From an uncultured Oscillospiraceae bacterium (GTDB lineage: Bacteria; Bacillota; Clostridia; Oscillospirales; Oscillospiraceae), in assembly GCA_947632155.1 (NCBI GenBank), contig CANROF010000017.1, forward strand, positions 1-42,424: a stretch of 42,424 nucleotides of DNA, read 5' to 3'. Positions 25,510 through 33,584 of this stretch are shown in pieces; positions within the stretch are counted from its first letter, which is position 1; every line of letters starts with the position of its first letter. Both the position numbers and the translations under genes were made by a program. The notes under the pieces are model-generated. The model was not told the DNA's origin and did not search any database. It saw only the letters and a list, made by a program, of their open reading frames with translations.

Positions 25510-27077
25510 ACGAGAACGGCATGCCGGAGCTCCGGGCGCTCTTTTCCACGGCCAGGCTCGTCGTGCTCCAGCTCATGGAGGACGACGCGGACTATGAGAC
25601 GGCGCAGTACGACATTTACGTGGACGGCGTAAGGCGCCTCACCACCGCGAAGACCGTGGAGACGGTCTTTGACCTGAAGCCCGACACCTCCTACGTCCTC
25701 CAGGCCGTCCGGGCGGGGCGGCGCTCGGCGGAGCTGACGGTGAGGACCCAAAAGGAGTTCGTGACGCTGGACGTCCGGGACTTCGGGGCCAGGGGCGACG
25801 GCATCACGGACGACACCGGGAGCATCCAGGCCGCGGTGATGACCTGCCCGCCGGGGGGCCGCGTGTACCTGCCGGAGGGGACGTACACGGTGACCGGCAT
25901 TTTTTTGAAAAGCGACCTCATACTGGAGCTGGGCCGGGGCGCGGTGCTGAAGGCCATCCCGGACAGGAAGCGCATACCGGTGCTGCCGGGGCGCATCGAG
26001 AGCTACGACGAGGAGAGCGAGTATCTCCCCGCGGCGTGGGAGGGCGCGCCCAGGGATTCCTACGCCAGCGTCCTCACGGGGCTGTACGTCCGGAACGTGG
26101 TGATCTGCGGCCAGGGCGCCATCGACGGCTCCGCCGGCTTTGACAACTGGTGGAACGACGACCGCGGCGACGGTCCCGCCCGGCCCAGGATGATCTTCAT
26201 GAACCACTGTGAGGACGTGACCATCCAGGGCCTGTCGCTGAAAAACGCGCCGGCCTGGAACATACATCTCTTTTTCTGCCGCCGGGTCCGGTGCCTGGAC
26301 ATGCGGGTGGAGGCCCCGGCGCGCTCCCGCAACACCGACGGCCTTGTGCCGGAGTTCTCCTCCGGCGTGGAGGCGGCGGGGGTGCGCTTCAGCTCCGGCA
26401 ACGACTGCGTGGCCATAAAATCCGGGACGTTCTATCTGGGGAAGACCTACCCCACGCCCACCTCGGACATCTCCATCCACCACTGCCGGATGGAGCGCGG
26501 CCACGGCGGCATAACCCTGGGCAGCGAGACTGCCGCCAGCATCGACGACATTCGGATAACCAACTGCCGCTTCGTGGGCACCGACAGGGGCCTGCGGGTC
26601 AAGACCCGCCGCGGCCGCGGCAGCCGGGCCCACATCGGGGGAATCGTCTTTGACCACGTGAAGATGTTCGGTGTCCGCTCGCCGTTCATCATCAACTGCT
26701 TCTACTTCTGCGGCGTGGATGCGAGGACGGAGTATGTCTCGTCAAAAAAGGCCCTGCCCGTGGACGAATCCACCCCCCAGATCGGGGCGGTGACCATCAG
26801 GAACGTCAACTGCGCGGGCTGTCACGTGGCGGGGATATTCTTCTACGGCCTGCCCGAGGCGAAGATCGAGAGCGTCCTCATGGAGAACGTGAGGATAAGC
26901 TTCGACCGCGGCGCCGTGGGCGGACGGCCCGCCATGATGGAGGACTGCGAGGTCACGAAAAAGCAGGGCATCTTCATCCGCAACGCCCGCAGGGCGATAT
27001 TCCGGGATGTGGAGGTGTCCGGCTACATCGGCGTCCCCATCGACGTGGAGGACGTGGACGAGTGGGAGTGGAGCTGA
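25506..27077 (+). CDS. GH28 polygalacturonase-like protein with altered active site
   Basis: A 523-residue protein with an N-terminal fibronectin III-like domain (about 10-82) and a right-handed beta-helix. Family signatures are present: N-T-D-G with Asp278, R-G-H-G-G-I with His333, and R-V-K with Arg364/Lys366. However, the paired aspartates usually written G-D-D-C read S-G-N-D-C here, so the first, thought to be the general acid, is Asn299; only Asp300 remains. The N-T-D-G-x-D-P-E segment is also changed to N-T-D-G-L-V-P-E-F. It may have altered specificity or be a binding protein. There is no signal peptide. It overlaps GH105 by 4 nt. Confidence 0.88.
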   Translation: MNENGMPELRALFSTARLVVLQLMEDDADYETAQYDIYVDGVRRLTTAKTVETVFDLKPDTSYVLQAVRAGRRSAELTVRTQKEFVTLDVRDFGARGDGITDDTGSIQAAVMTCPPGGRVYLPEGTYTVTGIFLKSDLILELGRGAVLKAIPDRKRIPVLPGRIESYDEESEYLPAAWEGAPRDSYASVLTGLYVRNVVICGQGAIDGSAGFDNWWNDDRGDGPARPRMIFMNHCEDVTIQGLSLKNAPAWNIHLFFCRRVRCLDMRVEAPARSRNTDGLVPEFSSGVEAAGVRFSSGNDCVAIKSGTFYLGKTYPTPTSDISIHHCRMERGHGGITLGSETAASIDDIRITNCRFVGTDRGLRVKTRRGRGSRAHIGGIVFDHVKMFGVRSPFIINCFYFCGVDARTEYVSSKKALPVDESTPQIGAVTIRNVNCAGCHVAGIFFYGLPEAKIESVLMENVRISFDRGAVGGRPAMMEDCEVTKKQGIFIRNARRAIFRDVEVSGYIGVPIDVEDVDEWEWS

Positions 27078-27103
27078 GCTCCCGAAAATACGGAGGATAT
27101 ATA

Positions 27104-28093
27104 ATGGAGGAAACAAATGTAAATATCCGGCCGCTGCGTGTGGACGTGGGCCCCGGAGAGAGATTTTTGAAGGTCCAGGACGCCGTGCGCTACTGTGAGG
27201 GCCTGCCGGAGCGGCCGGCGGTGATACACATCCGCCCCGGGACGTATTACGAGAAGGTGGAGCTCCGCCGCGGCAATATCGTCATCGAGGGGGAGGGCGC
27301 GGAGCGCACCGTCATCACCTATGACGACTGCGCCAACGCCGTCATGCCCAACGGGGAGAAGCGCGGGACCTTCCGCAGCTACACCGTGCTGGCGGCGGCC
27401 TCCGACGTGTGCTTCCGGGACCTGACGGTGGAGAACTCCGCCGGCCCCCGGGAGGGCAGCGGCCAGTGCGTGGCCCTCTACGCCGAGGGCGACGGGATCC
27501 TGGTGGAGCGGTGCAGGTTAGTGAGCTGCCAGGACACCCTCTTCACCGGCCCCCTCCCGGCCAAAGAGCTCCTGAAAAACGGCTTCGTGGGCCCCACCCA
27601 GGGCGCGCCCCGGGTGAACGGGCGGCAGTATTACTTCGACTGCTACATCTGCGGGACGGTGGATTTCATTTTTGGCAGCGCCACGGCGTATTTTGAGGGC
27701 TGTGTGGTGGAATCCATCCTCCGCCCGGGCTACGTCACCGCCGCCTCCACGCCGGAGGGGCAGAAATACGGCTATGTATTCAATAACTGCCGCTTCATCG
27801 GGGACAAAAACGCCGCCCCGGCGTATCTGGGGCGGCCCTGGCGGGAGCACGCCAGGACCGTGATACTCCGCTCCTACCTCGGGGAGCACATACGGGATGA
27901 TAAGTGGCACGATTGGGGCAAGGAGCAGGCCCACACCACGGCCTACTACGCGGAATATGAAAATACCGGCCCCGGCGCGGCCGGGCCCGGCGTCCCCTGG
28001 GCCCACGTCCTGACGCCGGAGGAGGCCCGGGAGTATACCCTTGAGAGGATAGGCTGTCCGGAGTGGGTAAAAAATATGAGGACCGGAGGCTGA
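27104..28093 (+). CDS. CE8 pectin methylesterase without signal peptide
   Basis: A 329-residue beta-helix esterase that removes methyl groups from galacturonate. The active-site set is complete: Gln121 (G-Q-C-V-A-L), Asp144 (C-Q-D-T-L-F), the nucleophile Asp187 (G-T-V-D-F-I-F-G), and Arg244 and Trp246 (L-G-R-P-W-R). The ATG at 27104 has GGAGG 7 nt upstream. No signal peptide is seen, so it would act in the cytoplasm on imported methylated oligomers. Most known CE8 enzymes are secreted. It lies between two GH28 genes, with 2 nt to the next one. Confidence 0.93.
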   Translation: MEETNVNIRPLRVDVGPGERFLKVQDAVRYCEGLPERPAVIHIRPGTYYEKVELRRGNIVIEGEGAERTVITYDDCANAVMPNGEKRGTFRSYTVLAAASDVCFRDLTVENSAGPREGSGQCVALYAEGDGILVERCRLVSCQDTLFTGPLPAKELLKNGFVGPTQGAPRVNGRQYYFDCYICGTVDFIFGSATAYFEGCVVESILRPGYVTAASTPEGQKYGYVFNNCRFIGDKNAAPAYLGRPWREHARTVILRSYLGEHIRDDKWHDWGKEQAHTTAYYAEYENTGPGAAGPGVPWAHVLTPEEAREYTLERIGCPEWVKNMRTGG

Positions 28094-28095
28094 GG

Positions 28096-29376
28096 ATGGA
28101 AAACATGGAGGGAATACGGAACATACGGGACTACGCGGCGCTCTCCCGCGGCGGAGAGGACTGGACCGGGGCTTTCCGGGCGGCGGTGGACGCCGCCGAG
28201 GCCGGCGGCGGGGGGATCCTGTTCGTCCCCGCCGGGAAATACCCGACCTATTCCATCGTCCTCAAAAGCGATATGACGCTGTACCTGAGCGCCGGGGCGG
28301 AGATCGTCTTCCGGGACGACCCCGAGGGCTACGCTTCTGTTTCGGACGTCACCGGGGAGCCCGGAGACGCCGGGCGCCTCCACTGTGTCTACGCCTACCG
28401 GGCGCGGAACGTGGCCATCCGGGGCGACGGGACGATCAGCGGCAGCGGCGGGGCCTGGTGGGCCGCCGTCCGGGAAAAGCGGCAGCTCAAAGGCGGCCGC
28501 CCCAACCTCATCTGCTTTCAGGAGTGCCGGCATGTGCGTTTGGAGGGCGTGACGCTGATAGATTCCCCCTCCTGGACGGTACACCCCCTGCTGTGCGACG
28601 ACGTGTTCATTGACGGGATAACCGTCCGCAACCCGGCGGACTCCCCCAACACCGACGGGATCAACCCGGAGGGGTGCTCCAACGTGCGAATCTCCAACTG
28701 CCTGGTGGACGTGGGGGACGACTGTATCACGCTGAAATCCGGCACCGAGAAAAGCCGGGAAAAACGCCCCTGCGAGAATATCTCCGTTGCCAACTGCACG
28801 CTCCTCCACGGCCACGGCGGCGTGGTCATCGGCAGCGAGATGAGCGGCGGCGTCCGGAACGTCACCGTCTCGGGCTGTGTGTTCCGGGACACCGACCGGG
28901 GGATACGGATAAAGACGCGCCGGGGCCGGGGCGGCGCGGTGGAGAACATCCACATAAATAACCTGGTGATGGAGCGGGTCATGTGCCCCTTTGTGTTCAA
29001 CATGTTCTATAGCTGCGGCGACGACGGCAAGGCCCCCCGGGTGGGGGACAAAAACGCCCACCCGGCGGACGCCTCCACGCCGCGCTTTGGGAACATCCGC
29101 ATAAGCGGCGTCACCGTCACCGGCGCCTCCGCCGCCGCGGGCTTCATCTACGGGCTCCCGGAAATGCCGGTGAGCGGCGTAACGCTCTCCCACGTGCGTA
29201 TCTCCATGGACCCGGAGGGGGAGCCGGGGAAGCCCGCCATGATGGAAAATCTTTCAAAAATGAAGGGCGCCGGCTTCTTCATAAGGAACGCCCGGGACGT
29301 CCTTTTTGAGCATGTCAGCTTTGAGAACGTCGCCGGTGAGATCATCGACAGCGACGAATCGGTGGAGCTTTTGTGA
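28096..29376 (+). CDS. GH28 exo-polygalacturonase-like enzyme
   Basis: A 426-residue beta-helix enzyme without the extra N-terminal domain of its two paralogues. The catalytic set is complete: Asp187 (N-T-D-G-I-N-P-E), Asp208/Asp209 (V-G-D-D-C), the His of G-H-G-G, and R-I-K. There is no signal peptide. It probably removes galacturonic acid from oligogalacturonides, or acts on rhamnogalacturonan fragments. The start ATG at 28096 follows GGAGG and is 2 nt after the methylesterase stop; a second ATG at 28105 is possible. Confidence 0.92.
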   Translation: MENMEGIRNIRDYAALSRGGEDWTGAFRAAVDAAEAGGGGILFVPAGKYPTYSIVLKSDMTLYLSAGAEIVFRDDPEGYASVSDVTGEPGDAGRLHCVYAYRARNVAIRGDGTISGSGGAWWAAVREKRQLKGGRPNLICFQECRHVRLEGVTLIDSPSWTVHPLLCDDVFIDGITVRNPADSPNTDGINPEGCSNVRISNCLVDVGDDCITLKSGTEKSREKRPCENISVANCTLLHGHGGVVIGSEMSGGVRNVTVSGCVFRDTDRGIRIKTRRGRGGAVENIHINNLVMERVMCPFVFNMFYSCGDDGKAPRVGDKNAHPADASTPRFGNIRISGVTVTGASAAAGFIYGLPEMPVSGVTLSHVRISMDPEGEPGKPAMMENLSKMKGAGFFIRNARDVLFEHVSFENVAGEIIDSDESVELL

Positions 29377-29409
29377 TACTGTGTTTGCCGGGAAAGGCGG
29401 CATAATAGA

Positions 29410-30966
29410 ATGGAAACTGAAAACGTCAAAAAAATGTGGATCGCGGACATGGGCGACGGGACCTACCGCAACCCCATCCTCTATACCGACTACTCCGACC
29501 CCGACGCCATCCGGGTGGGGGAGGACTTCTTCATGGTGGCCTCCAGCTTTCAAAACGCCCCCTCGGTGCCCCTTTTGTGGTCAAAGGACCTGGTGAATTG
29601 GAAGGTCATCAACTACGTCATCGAAAAGCTGCCCTTCCCGGGCTACGAAAAGCCCCGGTACGGCTGCGGGGCCTGGGCCCCGGCCATCCGGTACCACCAG
29701 GGGCTTTACTATGTCTTTGTGCCCTTCCCGGACGAGGGGATCGTGATGTACTCAGCCCATGACCCCTGGGGGAAGTGGGAGGGACCCACGGTGATCAAGC
29801 GCTGCGCCGGGTGGATAGACCCCTGCCCCTTCTGGGACGACGACGGGACCATGTATATGGTCAACGGCTTTGCCAAGAGCCGCATCGGGTTCAAGAGCGC
29901 CCTCTATCTCTGCCCCATCCGGGACGACGGGGAGGGCCTCACCGCCATGGTTGACGAGGGGCAGTTTGTCTTCGACGGACACAGGACCCAGCCCACCATC
30001 GAGGGGCCCAAGCTCTACAAGCGAAACGGCTGGTATTACATCTTCGCCCCCGCCGGGGGCGTCAAGACCGGGTGGCAGACGGTACTGCGGTCAAAAAACA
30101 TCTACGGGCCCTATGAGGAAAAAATCGTCCTCCGCCAGGGCTCCACCCCGGTGAACGCCCCCCACCAGGGCGCCTGGGTGGACACGCCGCGAGGCGAGGA
30201 CTGGTTCCTCCATTTCCAGGATGTGGGAAGCGCCGGGCGCATCGTCCACCTCCAGCCCATGCGCTGGGAGGACGACTGGCCGGTCATGGGCGAAAAGCAG
30301 GACGAAAACGGCTGCGGCCAGCCGGTGATGCGGCACAAAAAGCCCGACGTGGACGCCGTCTGCCCCGCCGACGCGCCGGAGGACAGCGACCTCTTCCGGG
30401 GCAATACCCTGGGCCTCCAGTGGCAGTGGAACGCCAATTTTGACGAGAGCTGGTACTCCCTGGGGGAGGGCTTTTTGAGGCTGAAGGCCGTACAGTGTCC
30501 CGAGGGGAGCCGCCTTTTCGACCTCGGCAATCTCCTTTTGCAGAAATGGCCGGCGCCGGAGTTCGCCGTCACCGCCCGCCTGGAGCTCCGGGACCTGGAG
30601 GAGGGCGACGAGTGCGGCATGGTGTCCCTGGGGGGCATCTCGGACGGCATCCTGGTCAAAAAGCACGCCGGCGCCCTGACGCTCCGGCAGAGGACGGGCG
30701 AGGTCAAAAAAGGCCGGGAGACATGGCGGGGCCTGGGCGTGACGCTCACGGGGACCGGGCTCTATATCCGCATGACCGTGCGGGCCGACACGGTGAGCTG
30801 GGAGTACAGTGAGGACGGCCGGAGCTATCACGCGATCGGCCAGGCCACCCGCGCCGTTGCCGGCACCTGGGTGGGCGTGAAGGTGGGCCTTGCGGCCCTC
30901 CACCAGGGCCAGGGCCGGACGGGAGAGGCGAAAATCGACTTTTTCGTGTTCAGCCCCCTGGAGTGA
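29410..30966 (+). CDS. GH43 beta-xylosidase / alpha-L-arabinofuranosidase with C-terminal beta-sandwich
   Basis: A 518-residue protein with the GH43 propeller in residues 15-310 and a C2-type beta-sandwich from about 345. The catalytic acids are Asp30 (Y-S-D-P-D-A), Asp137 (G-W-I-D-P-C-P-F) and Glu198 (T-I-E-G-P). There is no signal peptide. It likely trims arabinose or xylose from pectic side chains in the cytoplasm. It differs clearly from the GH43 at 1722-3266 (other N terminus and spacing), so the two arms hold different specificities. The ribosome site is only AAAGG about 12 nt upstream. Confidence 0.92.
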   Translation: METENVKKMWIADMGDGTYRNPILYTDYSDPDAIRVGEDFFMVASSFQNAPSVPLLWSKDLVNWKVINYVIEKLPFPGYEKPRYGCGAWAPAIRYHQGLYYVFVPFPDEGIVMYSAHDPWGKWEGPTVIKRCAGWIDPCPFWDDDGTMYMVNGFAKSRIGFKSALYLCPIRDDGEGLTAMVDEGQFVFDGHRTQPTIEGPKLYKRNGWYYIFAPAGGVKTGWQTVLRSKNIYGPYEEKIVLRQGSTPVNAPHQGAWVDTPRGEDWFLHFQDVGSAGRIVHLQPMRWEDDWPVMGEKQDENGCGQPVMRHKKPDVDAVCPADAPEDSDLFRGNTLGLQWQWNANFDESWYSLGEGFLRLKAVQCPEGSRLFDLGNLLLQKWPAPEFAVTARLELRDLEEGDECGMVSLGGISDGILVKKHAGALTLRQRTGEVKKGRETWRGLGVTLTGTGLYIRMTVRADTVSWEYSEDGRSYHAIGQATRAVAGTWVGVKVGLAALHQGQGRTGEAKIDFFVFSPLE

Positions 30967-31024
30967 GAACGATACGTCAGGCATTTTCAGCCGCGAAGCG
31001 GCATTTTTGGAGGTAAAAAATAAA

Positions 31025-32614
31025 ATGGACATCAACGCAAAGCCCGCCTTTACCCTGAAGGACGTCACCGCCAGGAGCCTTGTGCTCCAGGTGTCGGACC
31101 CGGAGGCGGACTACGGGACGCGGGAATACGAGATCTGGCTGAACGGGGAAAAGCGGCTCGCCACGACAAAAACCGTGGAGAGCGTCTACGGCTTGACGCC
31201 GGACACGCCCTACGAGTTGGAGGTCCGCCGGGACGGCGTCAGCTCCGGCGTCACGCCGGTGCGCACAAAGAGGGAATTCGTGACGCTGGACGTCCGGCGC
31301 TTCGGCGCAAAGGGCGACGGCGAGACGGACGACACCCTGGCCCTGGAGGCGGCCATCCTCTGCTGTCCGGCGGACAGCCGGGTGCTGGTGAGCGGCGGCG
31401 TTTTCCGATTCAGGACCCTCTTTTTGAAAAGCGGCCTGACGCTGGAGATCGCCCAGGACGCGGTCCTGAAGGCCATCCCCGACAAGACGCGCCTGCCTGT
31501 CCTCCCCGGACGGGTGGAGAGCACCGACGGCGCCTCCGAGTACCTCCCCGGCACCTGGGAGGGGGAGCCTGTGGACGCTTTCGCCAGCGTTTTGACCGGC
31601 ATGGACGTCCACAACGTGACGATATGCGGCCGGGGCGTGCTGGACGGCAGCGCGGATTTTGACAACTGGTGGGACGCGGAGAAGCGGAAAAACGACCCCG
31701 CCCGGCCCAGGATGCTCTTCCTCAACCACTGCTCCGACGTGACGGTGGAGGGCATCACGGTGAGAAATTCCCCGGCCTGGAACCTGCACCCCTATTTTTC
31801 GCAAAATATCAAATTCCTGGACCTGAAGATCGTCTCCCCCAAGGGCTCCCACAACACCGACGGCGTGGACCCGGAGTCCTGTGAAAACGTGGAGATCGCC
31901 GGGGTGTATTTCTCCGTGGGCGACGACTGCATCGCCGTCAAATCCGGGAAGATCTACATGGGGAAGACCTACAAGACCCCCTCCAGGGACATCCTCATCC
32001 ATCACTGCCTCATGGAGGACGGCCACGGCGGCGTCACCGTGGGCAGCGAGAACGCCGGAGGCGTCTGGAACATCCGGGTGCAGAACTGCCGCTTTAAGAA
32101 TACCGACAGGGGCCTGCGGGTGAAGACCCGGCGGGGGAGAGGCAAGGATTCCGTTCTCCGGGACATCGTTTTTGACCACGTGCTCATGGAGGGCGTCGTC
32201 TCGCCCTTTGTCATCAACAGCTTCTACTTCTGCGGGCCCGACGGGAAGAGCGAATACGTCAGCTCCAAAAAGCCCCTGCCCGTGGACGACAGGACGCCCC
32301 GGGTGGGCAATATCGTCATCCGCGACGTCACCTGCCGGGACTGCCACACCGCCGGCATCTACTTCTACGGCCTGCCCGAGTCGAAGATCGGCGAGGTCCT
32401 GATGGAGAACGTCCACATCTCCTTTGCCGAGAACGCCCGGCCCGGCCGGCCCGCCATGATGCAGGGCTGCGACCCCGTCTGCCGCCAGGGCGTCTTCATC
32501 CGCAACGCCCGGCGCGTCGTCATGCGCAGCCTCACCATAACCGGCAGCGAGGGCACGGCCATGGACCTTGAAAACGTAGACGAGATCGTAGGCCAGCCCG
32601 ATTTCGCCGACTGA
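31025..32614 (+). CDS. GH28 polygalacturonase with N-terminal FN3-like domain
   Basis: A 529-residue protein, a close paralogue of 25506-27077 over its full length (N-terminal FN3-like domain, then beta-helix), but with a complete active site: Asp279 (N-T-D-G-V-D-P-E-S-C), Asp300/Asp301 (V-G-D-D-C), D-G-H-G-G and R-V-K. There is no signal peptide. It starts at the ATG at 31025 with GGAGG 10 nt upstream. It is the last gene of the pectin arm. The pair lets one compare an intact enzyme with the altered one in the same operon. Confidence 0.93.
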   Translation: MDINAKPAFTLKDVTARSLVLQVSDPEADYGTREYEIWLNGEKRLATTKTVESVYGLTPDTPYELEVRRDGVSSGVTPVRTKREFVTLDVRRFGAKGDGETDDTLALEAAILCCPADSRVLVSGGVFRFRTLFLKSGLTLEIAQDAVLKAIPDKTRLPVLPGRVESTDGASEYLPGTWEGEPVDAFASVLTGMDVHNVTICGRGVLDGSADFDNWWDAEKRKNDPARPRMLFLNHCSDVTVEGITVRNSPAWNLHPYFSQNIKFLDLKIVSPKGSHNTDGVDPESCENVEIAGVYFSVGDDCIAVKSGKIYMGKTYKTPSRDILIHHCLMEDGHGGVTVGSENAGGVWNIRVQNCRFKNTDRGLRVKTRRGRGKDSVLRDIVFDHVLMEGVVSPFVINSFYFCGPDGKSEYVSSKKPLPVDDRTPRVGNIVIRDVTCRDCHTAGIYFYGLPESKIGEVLMENVHISFAENARPGRPAMMQGCDPVCRQGVFIRNARRVVMRSLTITGSEGTAMDLENVDEIVGQPDFAD

Positions 32615-32638
32615 GCCTTGGCTTCCCGCGGCGCTTTA

Positions 32639-32907
32639 CAGGTTGTCCAAAAAATCAATTTCAATATTTTTTCCAAGGACATGTGCCTTGGAAATAATTC
32701 CTTTTGTCGCACAAGTTGGCGCCCGCAGGCGCCATGCAAGCGAGCAACCGCCGCTATGCGGCGGCTCTTAGCGAGTCGTAGTGCCCCAACGGGGCGCGCG
32801 CAGGGCGACAGCAGGGAAGTTTTCGCTGAATTTCGCAAAATTCAGCGAAAATTTCCCGCACGTTCCCCTTGTCGGAAAAGCCCGTCAGGGGCTTTTCCGA
32901 CAGGCTG
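32639..32907. repeat. Structured intergenic repeat, copy B (long form, 269 bp)
   Basis: It has the same module order as copy A with the nested element added. Ends are imperfect inverted repeats: CAGGTTGTCCAAAAAA at the left against the complement of CTTTTCCGACAGGCTG at the right. The last hairpin reads GTCGGAAAAGCCC/GGGCTTTTCCGAC where A and C have GTCGAAAAAGCC/GGCTTTTTCGAC, a paired change. It lies between the end of GH28 and the end of a convergent small gene. Confidence 0.87.
32716..32781. repeat. Nested 66-bp hairpin element in copy B
   Basis: Absent from copy A at the same point, so the empty site can be read directly. It has hairpin TGGCGCC-CGCA-GGCGCCA, then AGCGAGCAACCGCCGC...GCGGCGGCTCTTAGCGAG. 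The loop CGCA and the C-A-A-C-C-G / C-G-G-C-T-C-T-T-A-G-C blocks match the elements inside the tRNA fragments near 447 and 559. Confidence 0.8.
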
Positions 32908-32936
32908 AAAAGCGCCGCGGTTTCCCGCGGCGCTTT
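32908..32936. terminator. Hairpin terminator after copy B
   Basis: AAAGCGCCGCGG pairs with CCGCGGCGCTTT around TTT, an intrinsic terminator usable from both sides, mainly for the minus-strand gene ending at 32957. Its right arm (32922-32936) is also found as a 15-bp direct repeat at 32623-32637, before the repeat element. Confidence 0.7.
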
Positions 32937-32956
32937 GATTATATGGTGCTGGACTT

Positions 32957-33418
32957 TTACTGATTTTTGCTTATGAGGTCGTCGTACATTTTTTCGTAGA
33001 GGCGCAAAAGCTGCTGGTTGGTGGTTTCGCGGCAGGTGACGATGGCCCCCAGGGCTTCGGCCTTGGCCTGCCCCTGGATGTTCCCGGGGCTGCCCGGATC
33101 GCCGCTGTCGCCGTCGGCCATAGCGGCCAGCTTTCCGGTGACCTCCGTGAGATACGCCGTGTCCGCCTGGATGAGGGAGATCTGATAAAGAATGTAGGGG
33201 ATGGTGTACTCCACCTCGCCGGTGAAAGTCTTATTTTGTTCTGGCATGATGCTTTCCTCCAAATTTTCATTTGGCGGGGCGCGGAGGACGATGGTATCAT
33301 CCGATATGAACCGCGCCCTGCCGCTTTTGACAAGACCCCTGGCACGTTTTGGCCAGGTCGGTTCATAGCTTTTGCCGGTTTCATCCACGACCCTGATGTT
33401 TTTTTCGATGGGTGTCAC
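32957..33418 (-). CDS. Small protein with PLMP/RRXRR-like N-terminal segment, function unknown
   Basis: A 153-residue product from a GTG at 33418. Residues 7-46 (I-R-V-V-D-E-T-G-K-S-Y-E-P-T-W-P-K-R-A-R, then G-L-V-K-S-G-R-A-R-F) resemble the PLMP/RRXRR domain found at the N terminus of IscB-type proteins, without any nuclease domain after it. The C-terminal 95 residues are mainly helical and acidic, unrecognised. An in-frame ATG at 33247 has a strong GGAGG 8 nt upstream, so a shorter 96-residue product without the PLMP-like part may also, or only, be made. The GTG start has only a weak G-rich site. Its promoter is at 33488-33517. Confidence 0.65.
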   Translation of the reverse strand: MTPIEKNIRVVDETGKSYEPTWPKRARGLVKSGRARFISDDTIVLRAPPNENLEESIMPEQNKTFTGEVEYTIPYILYQISLIQADTAYLTEVTGKLAAMADGDSGDPGSPGNIQGQAKAEALGAIVTCRETTNQQLLRLYEKMYDDLISKNQ

Positions 33419-33487
33419 CCCCGTGTCGTGATGCTCGTAAAGCCGCCGTTTTTTTCGATGGGTGCCGTCCCCGGGCTTCGCGTAAAA

Positions 33488-33517
33488 ATTTTATCATATG
33501 TCCGCCCCGGGCGTCAA
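33488..33517 (-). promoter_or_regulatory. Promoter of the small minus-strand gene
   Basis: Minus strand: -35 TTGACG (33512-33517), 18-nt spacer, -10 TAAAAT (33488-33493). The start site would be about 60 nt before the GTG at 33418. This supports the longer reading frame. Confidence 0.55.
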
Positions 33518-33523
33518 GAGGTG

Positions 33524-33552
33524 TGGACATTTTATATGAATCGTGGTATATT
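33524..33552 (+). promoter_or_regulatory. Promoter of the YcxB-like gene
   Basis: -35 TGGACA (33524-33529), 17-nt spacer, -10 TATATT (33547-33552). It lies 32 nt before the ATG at 33585 and is divergent from the minus-strand promoter a few bases away. Confidence 0.6.
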
Positions 33553-33584
33553 TTAACTAAATCATAAGCGTGGAGGCGTGGAGA

